A program made the translations under genes and the position numbers. Positions 9,900 through 20,502 of a stretch of DNA of 64,000 nt are shown in pieces (positions within the stretch are counted from its first letter, which is position 1; each line of letters opens with the position of its first letter). This DNA comes from Rosa chinensis. Taxonomy: Eukaryota > Streptophyta > Magnoliopsida > Rosales > Rosaceae. Where the stretch lies: NCBI RefSeq assembly GCF_002994745.2, contig NC_037094.1, positions 21,305,001 through 21,369,000 on the forward strand. Direction: 5' to 3'. Under the pieces are notes generated by a model. The model made no database searches, was not told the origin of the DNA, and saw nothing but the letters and a program-made list of their open reading frames with translations.

Positions 9900-12622
9900 T
9901 CAGCGGTTGGCTTCGGCCTCTGCTGCTTCAACAGGCGGCGGAGCGACCGATCGGCTCGCTTGATCGGACCCTCGAGCTGTCGGACTGGGGGTCTCCATGG
10001 TGCCGTCCGTCCGGGTGTGTGCCTCCAGAAATCCGGCACGTGACACCTCCGACGGGGTCTGCTGGGGAGTCTGCTGGGACCCTTCCGTCGGATGAGGGTC
10101 ACTTTCCCCGCTGCCCGAGTAAGTACCTACAGCTAGGGCAGGCACGACTTCTGTCTCCGCCGGGACACTCTCGGCCGGCGGCACGTCAGGCTGTGACGCC
10201 TTTACAAAGTCAATGGCGCCCTTCCGCTTCAACATATCTATATTGGCTCGGGCCCCAGACTTCGCCGCTTCGGTCAATGTCTTCTTAAACTCCGCCGACT
10301 GCTTGAACGCTTCAACAGCAGCGGCCGCAGCGGTACTCCCCTCAGCTCTCAGGCGGGTAACCTCACCCCCCAGCCGCTTCATTTCGGCCATCCTGTCGGC
10401 GGACTCCCGCTGCACTACAATGAGCTTCTTATCTTTAGCGGCTATCCGCTCCTGCAGCAGCGCGATCTCCTGCTCCAATTTGGAGACATGTTCATTCCTC
10501 TCCAGGTCCCGCCGGATGGCCGCATTAAGCTTGCCGCGGGCGTCCGTATAATCACACTCCGCCTTGGCCAGCCCCCGCTCGACCTCCGCCAGTCTCTCCT
10601 TTGCCTCCGCCAACTCCCTCTGGAGACCTCCAATTTCTCCCTTGAGCTCTTCCTCAATCCGGGGCTGCTTCGACGCCGCCACGAACATATCGTGTAATCC
10701 CGCCGATATTTGACCAAACGCCGAGCTAAAGGGCGATTGGTCAATTGCCGTCGGGCGCCATATGCCCGCCAGACCGCCGAACCCCAGCCGCTCACACAGA
10801 TGGAAGAGGAACTCCCGCTCCCCTTCTGTCATAAATGGCGCATACTCGGCGAAGGAGTCCAGATCACTGACGGCGGGCGCCTCTCCCTCCACCGCCGCAG
10901 TTTTCGAAGGAGCTTGTCGGGCCTTCTTCTGTCGGCGGGCCCCGACCACCTCCAGATCATCTCCCTCTTCCTCGTCAGAAGACTCAGCCGTCCGGCGCTT
11001 TCTCTCCAGCGCCCTCTGGCTCCCAGCGGCGGCCCCCGTCGCCCTTACTGGCGGCTCCTCCCTGGTCACAATGACTTCTTCAGTCGGTTGAACCACCTTT
11101 TGAGGGCCACGCCTCTGGGCAGGCATCCGCTCCTTTTGTGGCCCGGCCGCAGCGCTTCCCCTCTGATCCCCGCCGGCCGTCTGGGTCCCCGCCTGCACTA
11201 TAGGGAGACCATCCTCACCAAGATGAGACTGGTGCGGCATCGGCATCACCACCGGAACCTCGGACTGGCTCAGCGCCAACGTCTCGGGGTTCACTACAGT
11301 CTGCTGGGCCGTTAGCCCCTCGGCGTACATGGCCTCCAAAAAATTCTCTATCTCCGCCCGATCCATCGCCTTCTCAAATGCGTCGCGACTCGATTTGTTG
11401 CCCGGCGGAGTTTCTAAAAAGAAAAACGACAGCCACCAGTCAAGACACAATTCAAAAGTATAGTACGAAACGACAGGGTAGACTCCTCACCAACGGAGCG
11501 TGTTAGTCGCAGGTCGACCAGCAACTCCCAACCAGTCAGCAGGCGGAAATCAAGCAAGTTTCGGTTCCGCCAGCAACCCCTGATCCTCGCCACGCGGCAC
11601 TCTTCTTCGCGCGTTAGCGTGTACCGAAGTCCCGCTGCACAAAAAAAAAAAAAAAAAAAAAAAAAACACGACGTTAGTAGGAGTACAAGTGCAAGCACAT
11701 GGGCACGCCAAATACTTTCAGCGGAAACCGGACACCAACCTCGAATAGGTTGGAACTCAGACTTAATCCTAAATGTCGGCCCTTCCGCATTCGATCTGGC
11801 GTGGTACTCCCAACCGTCGGTAGCCACGCAGAAGGTCCCCCGCCAGTAGGACATTGAGTCCCTTAGATTCTCGATCAGCTTGGGCGCTCCTTGCCGGCGA
11901 CTCAAGTTCACTTGCCCTTGCCAGCCTCGGCGCTTCACGTACACCAACTCGTAGAAGTGAAGCACTTCCGCCACGGTAGGCCCCTCGCACCCGGATAACC
12001 GCCAAAGGGAGTTCACGGCGAGCAACAACCGCCACATATTGGGGCAAATCTGACCCAACGCAAGGCCAAATTCACACACCAGGATCTGGAGGTTGGGCAC
12101 CAGCGGGAGTGTCACTCCTTGGCGGAATATCTCCTCATGAACGGCTGCAGATCCCGCCGGGAGAATCGACGCCTTCTCATCTGCTGTCGGCGGACGCAGC
12201 TTCACCGACCCCGGCAACCGGAACGTCTGTTTCAGTCGATTAACCGCAGCGGCTGTCATCCGCCCACCTGCCTCGTCGACGGCGGTGCCATCTGAGAGGA
12301 ACCACGCCGATTCCGCATTCTGCCCCGCTACTTCTTCTTCCCCAGCGGAGCCGCTAGCAGCACTATTGCTCGCCAAACGCTCGTCGCGCCTAGCTTTGCC
12401 AACAGCGGCCTCACCCGCCTTAGAACTCTCCGGACGCGAACCACGACCCATAACTACTTCCCAGGGGATGGTCTGTAGCGGCTCAACGTCTAACGCTTCT
12501 GGCAGTGAGGTTCCTGCAGGGGCAGACGGACGCAACGAATCAATAAAAATCCTATCCGCCGCGCTGAACGACACGTCAGACCCGGAATCCTCACTGCTCG
12601 AAATCTCTATAACGTTAGCCAT
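9900..12622 (-). CDS. Spliced antisense gene of the Tat element (3 exons, 854 aa)
   Basis: Exons by splice sites and frame: 12622-11716, 11634-11491, 11413-9900. Junctions are GCTGAAA|GTATTTGG to a long T tract ending GTGCAG, and CCGTTG|GTGAGG to TTCTTTTTAG. The summed length is 2,565 nt with one open frame. Residues about 160-290 resemble the plant 'putative gypsy-type transposon' domain (PF04195-like: LPLVPNL, QICPNMWRLLLAVNSLW, SYWRGTFCV). A low-complexity acidic stretch and two basic clusters follow (about 487-491 and 510-516, possible nuclear signals). A coiled coil rich in E, L and R runs about 602-710, and the tail is P/S/T-rich. Antisense ORFs are known in Tat elements but their role is not. 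It has no stop or frameshift, unlike gag-pol. The start is the ATG with MANVIEISSSED; an upstream in-frame ATG (12643) is possible. Confidence 0.82.
11635..11715 (-). other. Intron 1 of the antisense gene
   Basis: An 81-nt intron, GT at 11715-11714 and AG at 11636-11635. Its 3' half is a run of about 26 T on the minus strand, an extreme polypyrimidine tract. Read without splicing, the open frame carries a run of phenylalanines that has no sense in the protein. Confidence 0.75.
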
Positions 12623-13337
12623 CCCAAACCCTAAAACCCACATCAGTTAGCACAAACACAGATCTAGCCTATTCTCGCATCAGATATAGCCACAATAATC
12701 AAAAAACAAAACCCAGAAAACTCCAGAGTACAAAACAGACTACTCAACCCAGATTCGGCTATCTAAATCCTTAACCACCAACGTTTAGCCAACCATAATC
12801 CAACCATCCCACCCAAGGAAATCCCACTCCAACCTCAGAACACACCCATTAAAACCAGCAATTATCAAAGAAAATAGCAGAAGCAAAAGGCAGAGGAGGA
12901 AAATCCAGTTACCAACCTCAGTGGTGCAAACTCCGACACGGTGGTGCACAGTTACGATCGACGTCTCTTTGGGAATGGTGTACCCAAACTTCGGTAGGCT
13001 CCTTCTCCGGTCTTGGACAAACAGGGCTCGCAAACGGTGACTAGGTTTTCAAAATTTTCACAAAGTGTCAAATCCCACAAAGTTCCCCCCCTCTTATATT
13101 GGCCCCAACGCGTCCCCAGCCGTCCGCTCCATATCAACATCACGTACCAGCCGTACACGTGTCATCAGTCTCCACTCACTCTCCGGAGTACCCGAGGCGT
13201 TACCTCTGTTATGAAACCCACAATTAATATCATTAAAAGCTAGAAGATGGACAGGCTTAGGAGACAAGCCTACGCACGCTAACCCGCTATAGGTTCGACA
13301 CGTGTTAAACAGTTGGGGTGACTTCGTAAAGAACCGC
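12623..13337 (-). promoter_or_regulatory. Promoter and leader of the antisense gene
   Basis: On the minus strand AATATAAG (13100-13093) is a TATA-like box about 470 nt before the ATG, followed by a leader without a long frame. A possible leader intron runs from about GAG|GTTGGT near 12918 to TTTTAG near 12632, which is uncertain. The open frames here on either strand are short and unsupported. Confidence 0.45.
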
Positions 13338-13860
13338 CCGGAGTCTCTGCTGAGCGAAACCCCGCCAGCGGATCTTCACTTGTCATCCTCCAAGTGACGG
13401 AGTCTCCGCTGAGCGAAACCCCGCCAGCGGATCTTCACTTGTCATCCTCCAAGTGACGGAGTCTCCGCTGAGCGAAACCCCGCCAGCGGATCTTCACTTG
13501 TCATCTCCCAAGTGACGGAGTCTCCGCTGAGCGAAACCCCGCCAGCGGATCTTCACTTGTCATCCTCCAAGTGACGGAGTCTCCGTTGAGCGAAACCCCG
13601 CCAGCGGATCTTCACTTGTCATCTCCCAAGTGACGGAGTCTCCGCTGAGCGAAACCCCGCCAGCGGATCTTCACTTGTCATCTCCCAAGTGACGGAGTCT
13701 CCGCTGAGCGAAACCCCGCCAGCGGATCTTCACTTGTCATCCTCCAAGTGACGGAGTCTCCGCTGAGCGAAACCCCGCCAGCGGATCTTCACTTGTCATC
13801 CTCCAAGTGACGGAGTCTCCGCTGAGTGAAACCCCGCCACCGGAACTTCTTTTGTCACCA
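13338..13860 (+). repeat. 59-bp tandem array in the Tat 3' region
   Basis: Eight nearly identical 59-bp units plus a decayed ninth. Each holds two inverted pairs, TCCGCT...AGCGGA and TCACTTG...CAAGTGA, so each could form two hairpins. The variants CATCCTCC and CATCTCCC alternate among units, showing recent unequal exchange or slippage. Such arrays after pol are known in Tat/Ogre elements and can seed satellites. It lies just upstream of the antisense TATA box, so a promoter role for that gene is possible but untested. Confidence 0.95.
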
Positions 13861-14481
13861 TCAAAGTCTCCAGTGGAACTTCTCTCGTCATTCCGTGAAC
13901 GGGGCGCCCTCTGCTACACAGCACACCGCTAGCGAACCCCCTTTCTCATCTGACAAACTGCGTACTTTATTCAGCGCAATACCGCTCAATAAAATACCAC
14001 CAAGCACGTCTACTTGACGCTGCTTCCCGCTACATCTAGCGGGGGGACTTCCGCCAGCGGTGGATCCCGAGGCCACGCCTCTCTGACAACGCCGCCACGC
14101 GGAGTTACGGTCAGAATGTCCCTACGGGACACGGGGACTAGTCAACAGTCTACGACAGCCCTGATCAGGTACGTTGACCCCCGTCACTTGGGTGCTAAGA
14201 TTGGGCTCGCAACCCAACACCCTCTGCTCCGTGCAGCTCCCCCTCAACAAACAATAATAGCGACCATCCGGAGGTCCATCTTAGCCGGGGAGTGGGGGAC
14301 TCCCTGGGGGGCCTAGCAGGGGCCCACCTGAAAGGGCACAAAGCGTTTGCTCAGTAAATCCATGGTTGACGACGCACTGACGCTAATTATGCTTCTGCAA
14401 AGTCTAGCGGGAGAAACGCTTCAAACCGCCGATCAACTCCCCAACCAAGATTGCCCTCCTTGACTGGGGATTTGGGGGACT
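13861..14481 (+). other. Tat 3' untranslated region and polypurine tract
   Basis: Noncoding. The last bases before the 3' LTR, GACTGGGGATTTGGGGGACT (14462-14481), are the polypurine tract that primes plus-strand DNA. No gene is supported; the short plus-strand frames are GC-biased noise. Confidence 0.75.
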
Positions 14482-14995
14482 TGTACATACATGTACATTT
14501 GCAAGCATAATTAGCTATAATGAGCCAGACTCATGGTACCGCCAGGGGTATCAACGCCCACCATATAAGTGACTGGCGTAAAGACAGCTAGCCGGGTTAC
14601 CGCCTGAGCCCCGGATCAACCCCAAAGCACCGCCGACGCGCCGCCACGCGCCGTGTCAAGTTGGCATCAGAGGCTACTTAAACTGGGAACCGAAGCACAT
14701 CAGTCCCACATCGAAAACAAGGAGAAGATCATCCTCTTCCTCACCTATAAAAGGTCCTCTCCTCTCTCCTCATTTATTACGCATTCAATACTTACCTACT
14801 ATTACTTTGTCAACATAAATACATTGACTAACTTAGGCATCGGAGAGTTGAAGACCGCCCAGCGCGGTCTCCCTCTGACGCCCATTGTATTTTACTTGAC
14901 AGGTGACGGGAATCACTAACAGCAGAAGTATCGGTCCGCCCGCCGGATCAGCGTTAACTAAAGTCCAGCTACCGCTAGACTTTTAGACATTAACA
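14482..14995 (+). repeat. 3' LTR of the Tat element
   Basis: 514 bp, matching the 5' LTR except for two substitutions seen by eye (about 99.6% identity). Followed by the target duplication TCTGC. Confidence 0.95.
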
Positions 14996-15108
14996 TCTGC
15001 TTTTCTCTCTCTCCCTCTCCACAGATTGATCTTGTCCTCCTCACTACTCTCAATCTCTTACATTCTCATCTTCATCTTCTTCTTCAACTCTCCAGAACCC
15101 ACCACTAA

Positions 15109-15516
15109 ATGGGTCTTCGTCTTCCTCTATCAGAATGCAACTCCGGCGCCGGTAGAGTGCTGTACTCGAAGCCCGTCCGCTTCAAGCAACCCTCCACTTT
15201 GTTTCCGGCTAGCTTCTCCACATTCTTCACGTTCTCCTTCAGCAATTTGAACCCCTCCTCGATCGGCGGCGAGCTGGCTTTTATCATCTCGCCGGACGAT
15301 GAGGTTGTCGGAGACGCCGGTGGGTTCTTGGGGCTCCAGAGCGTGGAGGACCCAGGTTCGGGTTCCCGGTCGAGCTTCTTGGCGGTGGACCTCGTGAATT
15401 GCTGGATTGAATTCGGCGGGTCTTCAACATATCCGTTTCGTATTCGAATCTCAAACCCAGAGACCCGCTCCTCTCCTTCCCTCTCGATCTTGATCAGTAC
15501 GTCAACGACTTGGGTG
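15109..15516 (+). pseudogene. Fragment of an L-type lectin receptor kinase (lectin domain only)
   Basis: SGAGRVLYSKPVRF, PASFSTFFTFSFSNLNPSSIGG, LAFIISPDDEVVGDAGGFLGL and then LVNCWIEF match the legume-lectin domain of plant LecRK proteins. About 50 residues are missing between FLAV and DLVNCW. After that the conserved reading (YSNLKPRDPLLSF, LDLDQYVND) continues in another frame, so there is an internal deletion plus a frameshift. There is no transmembrane or kinase part. It lies inside the TG...CA element between its inverted arms, so it looks like a captured gene fragment, not a resident gene. Confidence 0.85.
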
Positions 15517-17481
15517 TTTCTGGGTGTTTATGATCTGGGTTTTGTGTTGTTATTGCTCGATCTGATCTAGGTGTTTCTGATCATTCATAATATGTTAGAT
15601 GATGATAGTGAGGTAGCTTATTGGTGGGAGTGGTGGAGGATGAGGAGGAGGAGAGGTGGCTGAGCTTAGTGGGGACGACGACGGAGGTGGAGATGGAATT
15701 GTGGCGGCGGAGCTTCCATGAGGGGTGGAGGGGGCCCACCAAGCGTTGTAGAGTGGTAGTGAGTGCGGTGGATCGAGTGGATAAACTCGAGGTCGGATAC
15801 AAGCTTAGAGAGAGAGAGAGAGAGAGAGAGAGAACCAACCAGAAAAAAAAAAAAAAGAGAAAGAAAAAAAAGAGAGAAATTAAAAAAAGAGAGAAAAAAA
15901 ATAAAAAAAAGGATCTTAGAATAGTCATTTTAGACCTGTTTTGGACCTGTTGTGTGAGAATTAGAGAGAATAAGGACTATCCAATTTAATTTGAAAGGCA
16001 AGGGACTAAACTGTTTTTCAGGCAAAAGTTTGAGGAGTAACAAATATTTAATCCTTCAATAAATCTCGATAAATCAAATACTCAAATATTATCACCATGC
16101 TACTAAATATAATTCAGGAGATTCTAATAAATCAACAATTAAAGGAAATCATTATATCGTAAAATCATATACTAAATCTCAACCGGAACATAATAAAATA
16201 AATAAAATGCTGCATGCATAATTATTTAAAATCAAATGTCCACTCACAGTACGACTTAGGTGGTCACGCGTAAGAATTTCCTCATCGAGCAGTGGCTTAG
16301 TACGTCGTCCTGTACACAATAATACATCTTAAATAACCGAACGGAAGGTCCGAAATAAATTCATAATAACTAAACCGAAAACTCGATATCTTTGACCCTC
16401 CAAAATGTACAAGTTCCAAACTTCACCAACAATATCATTTCATCAATTCTAGCATTCTAGAATAGAAACGAGGGAAATCCAACGGTCGGATTTCCGGAAA
16501 TAAACACCCGAAACTATGAAATTTCGTAAATTTCCAATTCATACCAAACTTCTCCAATTTCCACCGAACTCATACCTACAAAATCTATACGCTATAAGGA
16601 ACCTAACCAACCAAAAATAGGAGGCCAGAATCGGTCCCCACGCGCCACCAACAGTGGTGGTGCATGGGCTCCACTTGCCGTCGGCCAACCCTCAAACTGG
16701 GTATTAACACTTATGCCAAAATCTTCCTCTCATCAAGACCAACAAGTTTCATAACTATAACAAAGTCTAGAATTACCTTGATTGGCCAGAATTTAGCCCG
16801 AAAGCAAAAGGGTCGATTTGAACATTAGAAATTTCAAAGCTTCAATTCATCCTCCACGCTTCAAATTAGACCAAGAGACTTTGAGGGATGGTTGTATGAT
16901 CCAAGAGTTGAAAGACCCAACAAAAATTGTCGCCGGAGGTGGCCGGAAACTCTAGTTCCAGCCAAAACCCGAAGAAATGACGCCGTAGTAATCTTTGTCT
17001 CCTTGTTGCACCTTCCACAGTCCAAACCATAGAATTGAAGAGGAGGAAGAGAGGTTTCCAACGGTACCTATGGTGTCAAAATCCGTCGTCGGATGGAGGA
17101 GATATCGCCGGAAGAAGGCGACTAGGTCGGGGAGAGAGAGAGAGAGAGAGGAAGAGAGAAACCCGACTAGGTAAGTTTCTGTTTTTAGAAACTTACCACA
17201 GTAACTCCTCCTTTTATAGAATAATCACCATAAACAGTAACTTTAGTATTTAGATCATAACTTTCACATACTAACTCTGATTTAAGCGTACCACGTGTCC
17301 ACGGACTCGGTTTAACGTCCTCTATAACTTTCGTGAAGAAAATTTTCTCAAAAATTGACCCGAACAAAAAGTCAACTTTTTAGGCCATTAAAAGTATCAA
17401 GACAGAGTAAAAAGTAAAAGTAATTGTCGTTTACCGTCAAAATGACCAGTAAACAGGTCAATTAAGGTACATGAAGTAACA
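15517..17481 (-). mobile_element. Right arm of the TG...CA element
   Basis: Holds an AG microsatellite (about 15811-15833), an A-rich tract, the inverted counterpart of the left arm (15908-16052), and a long region that reads like an LTR on the minus strand. From 17481 inward that region starts TGTTACTTCATG, has CACGTGTCCACGG near 17290 and TATAAAAGG (17219-17211), then a GA-rich leader. It ends GTAACA|GGAAG. No coding sequence is supported; the 60-150 aa frames here are short and lack motifs. Confidence 0.5.
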
Positions 17482-18224
17482 GGAAGAGACAAGAATGCAG
17501 TGACTGGGCTTCTCTGATCTTGATGCATGGTGGCTATGGTTAGTGGGTTGGTGATGAATATCAAGGTCGATGGTTGAATCATCATGGAGGGAAACAGTGG
17601 CTTGTTGGTGATGGTCAGGCCCTATGGTAAAGGGTTGATGCATGGTTGGGTGAGTGGGTGGGGGTGGTGGCCACTATTTTTTGTATTTGGAGACGAGGAA
17701 GTTAGCTGGGTAGTTCTTGGTTCTCTGGTAAAAACTATGAATTAGGCCAGTGTCGGAGCTTTGGGAAAATAAGGGGAGGGTGATGGCGGCTAGTTCTTAT
17801 TTTTTATTAGGGTCTTAATTTTTGTTAGGTTTTTTTTATCGTTAGGGTTAATAAGTCCCCACTCTTTTGAGCTAGGGTTGGGTCATGTTCTGGAGCCATG
17901 GTTATGGCGTCCTCCCTTGGGACAATTAGATTTATGTTCGGTTTACTCTTGTTGTCAACATGTTGACATGCGATTCTTGCACGTGGTCTTGGTATTTTAG
18001 AGACACAGTGTAGAAGAGGACGTTGTCTCTTATGCTGTTGATTATGGGATTTTATCGAGAGTCTCAGGTATATTTGGTCTAAGTAGCCTTGGAAAAGGGC
18101 ATATTGCAATTATAGTTGAGCCCCTATCGGCTCATGGTACATGTAACTGCCTTCTTTTTGGGGTTTTGTTTTTCGTGATTGAATGAAATTTATCTGTTTC
18201 TCTAAAAAAAAAAAAAAAAAAAAG
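17482..18224 (+). mobile_element. LINE-like retroposon, 3' portion with poly(A) tail (block A copy)
   Basis: Continues the repeat begun at 2325. It ends TTCGTGATTGAATGAAATTT...CTCT followed by a run of A (18206-18223), the tail typical of plant L1-type elements. Aligns with 43835-44473 plus 45508-45583. CGGCTCATGGTACAT at 18127-18141 is the empty site of the hAT element in block B. There is no reverse-transcriptase frame, so it is non-autonomous or truncated. Confidence 0.65.
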
Positions 18225-19011
18225 GAATTGACTGCCTGAATTCCTCACTTTAAATTCCATCAAAACATGTGTCATTTCAAATTTCATTGGAGATGTTTCT
18301 TTTTATTTCTTAATTAATTTCCAAAAAAAAGAAGATTTTTTTCTTCATTTTTAATATTTTAATTTGTTTTAAACTTTCTTAATTTATTACACATTCCAAA
18401 TTCTAAATAGATGCAATCAAATAATGGAAATTACAATTAATGAAATTTGAATTGATGGAGTTGTAGATTCTATCATTTCAAAATTTCTCAAAAATTTATA
18501 ATTGTCTCATCCAAACGCAGAACAAGTGTTATATTGGAAACAGTCATGAATAGCAAACCTACATATGGTCTTGGGATGGTTTAAAATTTCGAAATTGATG
18601 AAAATATCAGTAATTTAAATTTATGAAAATTTAGACGAAAATCTTGGTATATTATTGACACATCATTTATGGAAGCTATGGATACCATTTGATATGGTTA
18701 AATCTAAAGACTAAAAAAGAGTGTAAATATTCATTCAAAAAAAAAAAAAAAAGAGTGTAAATATAGGTATAAAGTTATGTGTTTTTGGTGGGGTGGTAAG
18801 GGAAACGGATTCTATGCACTGACAATGCATTTGCATTGACAAATATTTTAATACCAAAAAACAATCTCAGCCATTCATATATGAGGTCGGTCATCTATGT
18901 AATCTGAGTCGTCTGTACATGCAAACCTTTCATTAACAGACGTTAACTCAAACAAAACCAAGAAGGTAAAATTTATTAAAAGAGTAAACCATGGTAAGTT
19001 CTACAAATTAA

Positions 19012-19055
<44 letters not shown>

Positions 19056-19456
19056 GAACAGTCGAGTTGACGGCGAATTAAACCAATAGAGAGAGGGAGT
19101 AGAACAGTCAGGTCGACGGCGATAACATTATATTTGCGGTTCTGCAGTTTTGCAAATGGACGAATTGCTCTATTTCTAGTTTCAATTTCAAAACCCCAAC
19201 ACTACAAATTCAGAGAGAGTGAATTATGGCGGGATTGCAACATGGGCGGCAGACTTAGTCAAAGCCGGCGGCGGTCAAGGCGACGATGACAACAATCCCA
19301 ATTGAATCCCACTGATATTCACATCGGAGCAGCTTTTAACTTGTCTGGTGGACCATCGACTTGAAGGAAGTCGAAGAAGAATGGAACAATGAGCAAATCT
19401 GAAATTCTGGGTTTTCTGGGTATCGTTGAATCTGATTCATAAGTGTACTGTGATAT
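18225..19456. other. Intergenic; first 570 bp duplicated in block B, plus a GA microsatellite
   Basis: 18225 to about 18800 aligns with 45590 to about 46090 beyond the LINE tail, so the duplication was segmental and not two insertions of the same repeat. The rest has no recognisable gene. (GA)n lies at about 19016-19053 and is followed by an imperfect direct repeat of GAACAGTC..GACGGCGA. Confidence 0.65.
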
Positions 19457-19483
19457 ATATATATATATATATATATATTATTT

Positions 19484-19870
19484 ATCTAGAGCGAGGCCTC
19501 GCTATGAAATTAAAGTGCTAGGTTAGAGTTTATGGTCACTTTTCGATCTCATATCCACATTTCGACCGTTCAGTTTTTAGGTACTAATGTATAGATCATC
19601 TCTGCAAAATTTTAGCCAAATTGATGATCGTTAAGGTATCTAACTCGCTTAAACCAATGGACGAACTGAATCTGTCTAACCTGAACCGTACTAGCTTTAA
19701 GACAGTTATCAATGTCTTAACGACCATCAATTTGACTGAAATTTTGCAGAGATGATCTATACATTAGTACCTAAAAACAAACGGTCGAGATGTGGATATG
19801 TGACCGAAAAGTGACTCTAAACTCTAAAAGCGCACTTTAATTTCAGAGCGAGACCTCGCTCTAGATAGGA

Positions 19871-19874
<4 letters not shown>
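19484..19874. mobile_element. Palindromic MITE in a TA microsatellite, copy 1
   Basis: A 390-bp foldback. The left arm from CTAGAGCGAGGCCTCGCT pairs with the right arm ending AGCGAGACCTCGCTCTAGATAGG. The inner part CGTTCAGTTTTTAGGTACTA is shared with copies 2 and 3. It is flanked on both sides by (TA)n and has no coding capacity. Confidence 0.8.

Positions 19875-19926
<52 letters not shown>
19875..19926. repeat. (TA)n microsatellite between two MITEs
   Basis: About 25 TA repeats lie exactly between palindromic MITE copies 1 and 2. Shorter (TA)n runs flank the outer ends (19453-19478 and 20320-20346). Confidence 0.95.
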
Positions 19927-19930
<4 letters not shown>

Positions 19931-20316
19931 TCCTATCCAGAGCGGAGTTCCACTTTGAAATTAAGGAGTGAACTTCGAGTTTTGGGTCACTTTAGGTCAC
20001 ATATCTACATCTCGACCGTTCAGTTTTTAGGTACTAGTGTATAGATCATCTCTGCAATTTTCAGCCAAATTGATGATCGTTAAGGCATTGATAACTGCCT
20101 TAAAGCTAGTACGATTCAGGTTGACAGATTCAGTTCGTCTATTGGTTTAAATGAGTAAGATACTTTAATGATCATCAATTTTGCTGAAAATTTGCAGATA
20201 TGATCTATACAGTAAAACCTAAAAACTGAACGGTCGAGATGTGGATATGCAACCTAAAAGTGACCCAAAACTCAAAGTTCACTCCATAATTTCAAAGCAG
20301 AACTCCGCTCTGGATA

Positions 20317-20319
<3 letters not shown>
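19927..20319. mobile_element. Palindromic MITE in a TA microsatellite, copy 2
   Basis: A 393-bp foldback with ends ATCCTATCCAGAGCGGAGTTC and the complement near 20300. The core matches copy 1 (GTATAGATCATCTCTGCAA, TTGATGATCGTTAAGG). TA runs flank both ends. Confidence 0.8.
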
Positions 20320-20346
<27 letters not shown>

Positions 20347-20350
<4 letters not shown>

Positions 20351-20502
20351 GGCACAGTGGTAGGGGCACTTAATCACTCATGCACTTTATGGTGTATGTT
20401 CGAACCATCACACACACAACACACACACACACACACACACATAGTTGGCACAGTGGTAGGGGCACTTAATCACTCATGCACTTTATGATGTAGGTTCGAA
20501 CC
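20347..20502 (+). repeat. Duplicated tRNA-like head (SINE-type) around a CA microsatellite
   Basis: Two 60-bp copies (20347-20406, 20443-20502) differ at only a few bases, with (CA)n between. Each begins AGTTGGCACAGTGGTAGGGG, like a pol III A box, and ends GGTTCGAACC or GTTCGAACC, like a B box. They resemble the head of a tRNA-derived SINE without its body. They are too degenerate for a functional tRNA. Confidence 0.55.

Larger units (their letters stand above)
4035..14995 (+). mobile_element. Complete Tat-lineage Ty3/gypsy LTR retrotransposon
   Basis: Two 514-bp LTRs (4035-4548, 14482-14995) beginning TGTACATACA and ending TTAACA are flanked by the exact 5-bp target duplication TCTGC (4030-4034, 14996-15000). 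In order it carries a primer-binding site, truncated gag, protease, reverse transcriptase, RNase H, a second RNase H-like domain and integrase. After these come an antisense gene, a 59-bp tandem array and a polypurine tract. Dual RNase H, an antisense ORF and tandem repeats after pol are hallmarks of the Tat lineage. I see two differences between the LTRs (in the stretches at 4314-4318 and 4350-4356), so insertion was recent. The sense gag-pol is defective: missing gag N-terminus and two frame changes. Confidence 0.95.

Noticed and set aside
15621..15989. 122-aa basic frame and a 115-aa frame on the other strand
   Set aside because: Produced by the AG microsatellite and A-rich tract; no conserved segment.
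2605..17481. Ordinary full-length LTR retrotransposon with the Tat element inside
   Set aside because: No direct LTR pair was found at the two ends; the shared segment is inverted, so the simple model does not fit although the TG/CA ends and target duplication do.
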